Source of the DNA: Neoscytalidium dimidiatum
Lineage: Eukaryota > Ascomycota > Dothideomycetes > Botryosphaeriales > Botryosphaeriaceae
Assembly: GCA_037367355.1 (NCBI GenBank)
Contig: CM074703.1
Span: 868,001 to 932,000, forward strand
Direction of reading: 5' to 3'
Length of the DNA stretch: 64,000 nucleotides
Numbering within the stretch: position 1 is the stretch's first letter; the number at the start of each line of letters is the position of its first letter. The notes below the pieces were generated by a model that worked only from the letters and a program-made list of their open reading frames with translations, made no database searches and was not told where the DNA came from. Shown here piece after piece: positions 57,294 through 64,000 of the stretch. The position numbers were made by a program, and so were the translations under genes.

Positions 57294-58168
57294 ATGAGCG
57301 TGAATGCAAGCTTCTTTCTTAGCACAACAACCGACAAATGCGTCTACAACGGCGCCTCCATCGACGCCGCCAACAACACGCAAAACGGCAACCTCTGCGC
57401 CTACGTCTCCGGTGTCAACCGCGTCTGGGCATGCCCAGCACCTGACAAGTAAACCCCCCCAAAATCGTCCTAACGATCAAACTCTTCCCAAACGCTAACA
57501 CCAACAACGATAGGATATGTTGGACCTGGGCGGAATCCTGCAATGGCGGCGACGACACGACGCCGGATGACTCGCAGCGCTACTGCGGCTCCAACTCGGC
57601 GGCATGGTGCTGCAGCAAAGAGTACGACACGTGCACCGAGACGCAGGGCCAGATCAACATCTGCTGGGGCCAGTGGCAGAATCCGAACGTGAACTTGACA
57701 GCTGGCGAGGCCATCCTGTACGACCAGGAGAACTACTCAACGCTTGCGTCCACGACGACGTCTTCTATCACATCCTCGACTGCGGCAGCATCGACCACAC
57801 AGAGCAGTCCTGCTAACACAGCGGCTACAACTACGACCACATCGAGTGTGGCGACGGCGAGTACAACGGCGGGTGCGAGCTCGGGGAGCTCTTTGTCGTC
57901 GGGCGCGGTGGCGGGAGTAGCGGTGGGGTGCGTGGTTGGTGGCATTGCGATTGCGGCTGCGGCTGGGTTCCTCTTCTGGCGGCGGAGGAAGACAAGCGCG
58001 ACACCGCGCTGGGCGCAGGGGACGGAGAGTAAACAGAGCACTGCACCGTATGAGCTGCATTCAGAGAGTCTGCGGGCGGAAGCGGATGGAAGTCCAGCTT
58101 TTGTACAGCATGGGAATGTGGTGGTCAAAGAGGGCACGCATGAGTTGCCCGGTAACCGATTCGCTTAA
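57294..58168 (+). CDS. Ser/Thr-rich single-pass surface protein with Cys-rich head, 269 aa
   Basis: Exons 57294..57448 and 57514..58168 join in frame to 269 residues. The first 110 residues carry many cysteines (DKCVYNG, NLCAYV, VWACPAPDKICWTWAESCNGG, YCGSNSAAWCCSKEYDTCTE, NICWG). A low-complexity Ser/Thr stretch of about 60 residues follows, likely heavily O-glycosylated. One membrane helix (GAVAGVAVGCVVGGIAIAAAAGFLFW) is closed by RRRK, then a tail of about 60 residues. The layout resembles Mid2/Wsc-type cell-wall sensors. Oddly, no N-terminal signal peptide is seen (MSVNASFFLSTTTDK). The protein could insert by its single helix, or a further 5' exon may be missing. Confidence 0.7.
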
Positions 58169-59867
58169 CAACTCCAGGGTTGGTAGACGCCGCGAAGGAT
58201 TCCATGTATATATTGTACGACATTCTCTGTATACCCCAAGCTCATGTAATTTTTACTGTAAGATTTCTTCTAGTCTAAGACAGTATATGAGGAATGCATC
58301 ATTTATTCCCGGCAAGGGCCTGCTGCGGGGTGCATACTTTTGTTCCGCTAAGTAACCTTAGAGCTAAGTAAAGATGATCGATCTGTGGATAAAGATACTC
58401 AGAACAACGAAGTTCTAACTGTCCGCTTATCTCGTCGTGCAGTAATCACATTTAGAGACTCTTAATCAAGCGTGTTAATTAACGTACGCAGGCAAATCAC
58501 GCCCGGTCTCCCTTTAGACCATGGAGCCAGACGATAAGACGTTCGTATTAAAGCCCAAATAACGTCCTAATGCATCTGCATGAAAAATATTCCGTCAGCG
58601 TACCGAGTGATGAATCCAGCTGTTATCAGCACTGATGCCTCTACTTATTGCACGCTGTATGATGCGTCCTTGTCTATGCAGATTCCAAATACTCTAGTCG
58701 GCTCCCTGACCACGTTCGCCTTGACGGACTTTGAAAGTCTTGAGATGCGTATCTTGTGGGGATCCTGGGATTGTTCGCCGAAGTTAGAATATGGACGATC
58801 CCATTGAAAGAAGACGGATGAACGTTGCGGTACCTCACCATGTGAGCGCTGAACCTACTTCTTCGAAGGCAGCCGCTGCAACAACTGCGAAGAGGGCCGT
58901 AGTGATAACCAAGCATGTCCTCTACTTGTGTCCCGTTATTGTACGATATCCGGAGGCAACAGACGGCCAGGATCGTTCCAAGATTTCCTATCTACTAGTT
59001 CACAAACTCCAGATTGAATTTTCAACGGTTGATATAAGATTTAAGTAAATCTACCTATGATGTATTTACGACAGGTGGCATGTCGCATTATGATGATCAT
59101 CAATAAACTTCCTGATCTAATGGGTCCAACTTTGGAGCACGCTTACTTTCCATTGACTTTGACCTGCCTTTAGCTCTATCCGATACTTCACCTAGATTCA
59201 CCTATCTACATGCTCAGTCTTCCACAGAAGTTGACCCGGAGATGTACGTCACCTCCGCTTAGCGCTCTCTTTTTTGCACTGATCGGATGCTACGAGTGCA
59301 TCAGATCGATTAGTCAAATAACTATCACATGGCAGTAGAAAGCTGGAAGTGCAATATCTAGGGTGTCTAAATGAACAGATTCTGTAGTCCGCACGCCTTA
59401 GCTGATATTCGGTCCAAATACCTAGTTTAACAGATCTTAAGTTTATGAACGGGGATATGGACAAGTTAAGTATGCCTTGAGTTCCGCAATAGCGCTTCAA
59501 GACAAAGCAGATGAAATTTGTCAAAGTGTGCAAAATCTCTCTACCCTTCTGGTAAGCAAAAGCACGATGGAACAGATATGACAAGCGGTGCTATTCCAAA
59601 AAAGTTGATTGTTGGGTGTGCTAGACCTAATGTTACACGACACGCGTCAGAAATTACTAGCTGAAATACTAAGCAGGATTTTGCCGAACCGACTGCTGAC
59701 TGCATGGGTATCTGCAAGGCTGAAGACTTCCTTGCCTCAGCTCTTGGCGCTTTCTGAGGCTCCGCGAAAGCTACGCGAAGCGGGGTATATTAGGATGGCA
59801 CGAAGGTGCAAGGCTGCCAGCGGCGCCGCGGCTTCCTTTTCGCTCTTGAATTCTCGATTTCTCCATC
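58169..59867. other. Gene-poor region, 1.7 kb
   Basis: No supportable gene or RNA. The last 200 bp form the likely promoter of the NLR gene. Confidence 0.5.
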
Positions 59868-62800
59868 ATGGCCGAGAGTTCCAAATTCTCCTTACGCCAT
59901 CTCCTCAAGCGATCGAAGTCTCCAAACCCCCCGACTCTTTCTTCTGCTTCCCAAGACGCCGGAGCTGAAAACCAGGCTGGGGGTGACGGCCGGGCGCGTA
60001 ATAATGTGACTGCCACAACACGACCAGCTGAAGCAAAGCACAACCGTCTGCAGCTTTTCCCTGGAGGCCAAACCCTCGGCCTTCGAGCGGTGTACAACCC
60101 GCCAGGTCCCCTGGTGGATATTATATTCATACATGGATTGGGTGGCGATGCATACAATACGTGGTTGGATGAGAGTTCAGGAACGTACTGGCCGGCTGAT
60201 CTACTCCGTCAGAGCTTTCCCAAAGCTAGGATCATGGCCTTCGGATATGACGCGGATTTTGCAAGAGCGCCATGGATTGCCATCGGACAAAACAATCTAC
60301 GCGGGCATGCAGATATGCTGCTTGGGCGGATTGCACGCATGAGACCAGCGAGAGACGGCTCGGTAAGTTTACCAAGACCTGCCACGGAAATGCCAGAGAC
60401 TCATTGTGTCTATTCTTTCTGCAGAATCGTAGAAAAATCATTATTGTGGCCCACAGCCTAGGCGGTTTGGTGGCCAAGAAGGCATACTGCCTTTCATCAA
60501 CGAAAGCAGATACTCATCTACAACAACTGCATCAGCAGATGATTGGAATTCTGTTCCTTGGAACTCCTCATCACGGTTCCGACCTTGCGTCTCTCGGCCA
60601 GCGGCTATCCAGACTGTACAACGTCGGTGTGAGCTGGTCGGCGAACCCCGATATCTTGGAGACTTTGAAGAGAGATTCTCAAGTGCTCGAAGAGGTGGAA
60701 AATGAGTTTGCGGGCTGGCTTCGTCAAAACACTCATTTTGGCTGCACGTCTTTCTACGAGGAGCTAGAAGAGGGACCTATCGGCAAAGTAAATTGTCCAT
60801 TTCTATCGTCAGTGCTGCTGATTACTGACATCTCTCTAGGTTGTGACCAAGGAATCTGCAACTATATCTGGATATCCCCCGTATGGCATACACGCAACTC
60901 ATAGGGTATGTGATCCGAATCGTCCGCAATATTACAACTAACAACTGTTAGAACATGGCAAAATTCTGCTCGTCTGAGAATGAATCTTACCAAGATATCT
61001 GTGGGGAGATTGAGAGGTGGATGGAAAATGTAGCAGAACAACATGGTTAGGTATGAGGTTTTTGATCAAGTTCACATTAAAAGTAATACCGCAGTACTAA
61101 GTTTAGTCATTCAATAGTGAGTCACAGAAGAAGTTGTGGCATTGTGCTGAGAACTTGAATCATTTTTAAATAGGCTCACAGATGCGGGTTCCTTTGCACA
61201 AGGACGAGGCAGGTCAGTTGTGGCATTAACGTGTCCGAAGTATATAAAGTAACTGAAAGACAGCTTGCATCCTATCTCTCAGTTTCCATAACATGCATTC
61301 CCGCGAGTCGACATTAGACATCGCCGCTCCTGGAACTTGTACTTGGGTCCTGGAGAATCTAAAGTTCGAACATTGGCGCTCCCACGGAGGCGTGCTTTTG
61401 ATCGAGGGTAACCCAGGGTCCGGAAAGTCAACGCTTATGGATTTTATCATCCGTCACGTAGAACGTGCTTCATCAGACGACGTAATAGTGGCATCGCATT
61501 TCTTTCACTCCGGCGGCGATCCACTTCATAACACACCAGAGGGTATGATCAGATCCTTATTACACCAGATCGTGGGGAGACGACAAGCTCCTTTGCTTCT
61601 ATCATTCCTGGGAAGGATATACCGCAACAGACGAAAGAACATCGGCGACATAAGCCGCAACCTATGGCACTGGCAAGAATCAGAGCTTAAGGAAAGCCTG
61701 AAGATGTACACTTATGGAACTCTATCCGACCACGTGGTATTTTCCAAGCCCTCCTATACATCTGAAACAGAATCAGATGACGGCTTGTCCCAATCATTTG
61801 ATAAACGGAAACGATGGAGCTACCGCTCGGATTCGACTGCTGCCAAGAAGATTCTCCTTTTCATAGACGCTATCGACGAAGTTGATAAAGAGAAAGCAGA
61901 CGATCTCGTGGAATATCTCAAGTCTCTTACAAGCGTTTCTAGTAAGGGTAACATTGAAAAGGCACCTTCTGTTGCTGTCTGTTGCTCTTCTCGCCGCTAT
62001 CCGCATACAGTCCAACGTTTCCGCCTCGAGTCAATCTCTCTAGAAGAGCATAATCGTGACGATATCCAAGAGTACGCAAAGCAGAAGATCGAAAATTTGA
62101 TAGATGTCCAGGATGATTCGGAACTATGGAAAAAGATTTCTCGCCGTGCGGAAGGCAACTTTCTCTGGACGCGCCTGTTCATCCATCATGCAACAAAAGA
62201 CGGGGTCTCTCTAAAAGCAGCTTTAGACAATACGAGAGCGGTTACTGAACCGCTAGCCAAGCTCTACAACGATACATTGCAGAGCTTGAATCCCGAAGAC
62301 CGCGCCGCATCCCTGAAATTGTTCAGATGGATGTCCTGCGCACGAAGGCCACTGACACTCAACGAACTTGGATGGGCCATGATTATCGAAGAACAAAAAT
62401 CATTCATTGAATGCCAAAGATCTATGGAATTCCAGGCTCCAGCCGAGACTATGGCTCTAAAGTTGGCACCACTGTCGAGAGGCTTAGCTGTCCGGCGATT
62501 GAATAGGGCCGACTTCATTCACAAATCTGTTCTTGATTTTCTTGTAGACAAAGGCCTCGCGATACTAGAACAACCGCCCATTGGAACTTCGGTGGGGATG
62601 GCTCATCTCAGCATCGCGAAACGCTGCATTCATTATATGAAACTCGTCGAATCTCAGGATATTGATGACGAAGAGCACTCTGACTCTGACTCATCGCTAT
62701 GCAGCGATCCGGACACTTGCAAAAGTAGCCTCGATTCGGGCTCTTTCCGAGACTATGTCTTTGAACATTGGTTCGAACATGTCAGAAAGATTGCATTGGA

Positions 62801-63665
62801 TCAACTGCAACATGATTTGCACCAGCATTCAGACCAGTCGTCAGTCAAAAATGTCCACGAAGGCGCTCATCAGATGCCGAAGCATGCATCAAATCCGTAT
62901 GCGCTCCTCAATATCTTGCTATCCGAACGAATGGATCGCGTAATCGTCCGGTGGTTTCAGCAATGGATCCGAGGTCGAGACGCATCCAAGAACAAACTAA
63001 GCTCTCCAGGGAAACATATTTTATCGCAATTCATCAGAGAAGGTTTTGAGAATCAGCAGCCTGCGCTCCGGTACGCATTCATCCATCTTGCTGCCGGGTT
63101 CAATCTGCGCCATGCACTGAAAGCCTCCTTGTCTATCTCCGGTACATTTGCAGGAGGTAAAGATGACCAAGGTCGCACGCCACTTATCTGGGCTGCTTCA
63201 CTGGGCCACTTAGGCATCATGAAGACTCTGACGAAAAAGCGCGAGGACGTCCTCATTGATGTCCGGGACAAGGGAGGCCGGACTGCTTTGTCATGGGCTG
63301 CAGGAGGAGGACACACGGAGGCAGTCAGGCTTTTGATCAGGAAAAATGCTAAAATTAACCTGGTGGACAAATCTTCTCGTTCCCCACTGCAGTTCGCTAT
63401 TCGAGGAGGTCATCATGACGTACAGAAGGAGCTTGAGCACACAATTACCGACGTCGCACCATCAAAGAAGTATCAATCAGTGGTTGCCCGCAGTGCTATC
63501 ACACAGCAAGCAGATAAGGGTTGGCTCTGGGCGCAAAAGCAGATACTCGATGACCTCATTCAAGAAGTCGAAACTAGTCCTCTGGGAGATTCCAACAGAA
63601 TCGACCCAAAGGCCCTTTCACTCCTTCGAGAACGGTCACGCCCCAAGATGCGTCAGGATTCGTAA
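59868..63665 (+). CDS. NLR-type receptor: SERAC1-like hydrolase, NACHT, ankyrin repeats; 1152 aa
   Basis: Six exons (59868..60362, 60425..60787, 60840..60905, 60952..61045, 61174..61212, 61264..63665) join in frame to 1152 residues. Residues 75-310 form a SERAC1/lipase-like alpha/beta hydrolase: DIIFIHGLGG, then IIIVAHSLGGLVAKKAY with the nucleophile Ser176, then FLGTPHHGSD. DEAACILSLSFHNMHSRE is the usual junction to the NACHT region. GNPGSGKST (about 401-409) is the Walker A loop, and ILLFIDAIDEVD (about 548-559) is Walker B with the NACHT-type acidic pair. RRAEGNFLWTRLF and RRPLTLNELGWAM belong to the helical segment after NACHT. About residues 984-1077 hold three ankyrin-type repeats (GRTPLIWAASLGHL, GRTALSWAAGGGHT, SRSPLQFAIRGGHH). 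Such NLRs sense non-self and trigger cell death. Confidence 0.9.
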
Positions 63666-64000
63666 GGAGTAGGGTTCTTGTCAAATCAATGCTGTGAACA
63701 ATATCCTGCTCGGCTTATGTTCCGAATCAAGTCTTCTTGAACTTTATCTCCCACCTTCCTTTTCTTGATGAAAACCGGCAAAACGATGTGGTATTATAGA
63801 TAAGGCTGATTCCTCTACGTGAACGCGCTAGCGGAGTGGCTCTATGCACGCAAATGATATAGAAGAGAACCACACATATTTTGATGCAGAAAACAGCCGG
63901 TCCTTGCAAATGGCCATCAGGGCCTTTTGTCGTAGGTTCCAATCTAAAACTCCAAGCTCAACACATGCGTTGCTCGTGCCCGCTGTAGCTCCTATATCTT
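63666..64000. other. Window end, 3' flank of the NLR gene
   Basis: Presumed 3' UTR and flank. No further gene is visible. Confidence 0.5.

Noticed and set aside
1..64000. CRISPR arrays or prokaryotic operons
   Set aside because: No spaced direct-repeat array exists, and the genes have spliceosomal introns, so a bacterial origin is excluded.
1..64000. Secondary-metabolite backbone gene
   Set aside because: I looked for ketosynthase, adenylation, prenyltransferase and terpene synthase motifs among the translated frames and found none; only tailoring-type and transport genes are present.

Overview
This window reads as nuclear DNA of a filamentous ascomycete (Pezizomycotina). The evidence is the many short (41-90 nt) GT-AG introns, two Zn2Cys6 regulators, a HET-domain protein, a NACHT/ankyrin NLR with an N-terminal hydrolase, a DUF3176 membrane protein, and a single dispersed 5S rRNA gene. 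I cannot name the class or genus from sequence alone. Many genes could be spliced by hand into complete reading frames, and those exon coordinates are given in the entries.

Layout. 1-3.4 kb: the 3' end of an FAD monooxygenase, then an eight-exon metallo-beta-lactamase-fold hydrolase. 3.65-6.82 kb: a divergently oriented alpha-L-rhamnosidase (GH78) and sugar transporter (MFS), both wrecked by frameshifts and deletions. 7.0-9.1 kb: a DUF3176 membrane protein. 9.1-15.4 kb: a gene-poor, partly AT-rich stretch with retroelement relics around one orphan gene. 15.8-19.0 kb: an MFS exporter with an adjacent Zn2Cys6 regulator. 19.8-21.4 kb: a membrane-anchored, lectin-like protein. 24.0-27.8 kb: a small secreted or membrane protein and an LtaS-like sulfatase/phosphotransferase. 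28.0-29.8 kb: a HET-domain gene. 32.2 kb: a 5S rRNA gene. 32.5-38.5 kb: an NmrA-like reductase, a Zn2Cys6 regulator (frameshifted) and a secreted berberine-bridge-type FAD oxidase, which look like a small pathway-like group. 40.7-44.2 kb: a SUR7/PalI-like tetraspan protein and an unknown single-pass protein, convergent around a perfect 54-bp tandem duplication. 45.4-52.6 kb: a monocarboxylate-type MFS, an Old Yellow Enzyme-type oxidoreductase and a DHA2/VBA-type MFS. 53.7-58.2 kb: an arylsulfotransferase-family secreted protein and a Ser/Thr-rich single-pass protein. 59.9-63.7 kb: a 1152-residue hydrolase-NACHT-ankyrin NLR.

Taken together this is an accessory-type region. It is rich in transporters, redox enzymes, surface proteins and self/non-self recognition genes, with retroelement relics and several broken genes. 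No polyketide synthase, NRPS or terpene synthase is present, so any pathway here would be small or would depend on genes outside. The strongest candidates for follow-up are the NLR, the decaying rhamnose-use gene pair, two introns best explained by GC-AG splice sites, and the frameshifted regulator in the 32-38 kb group.
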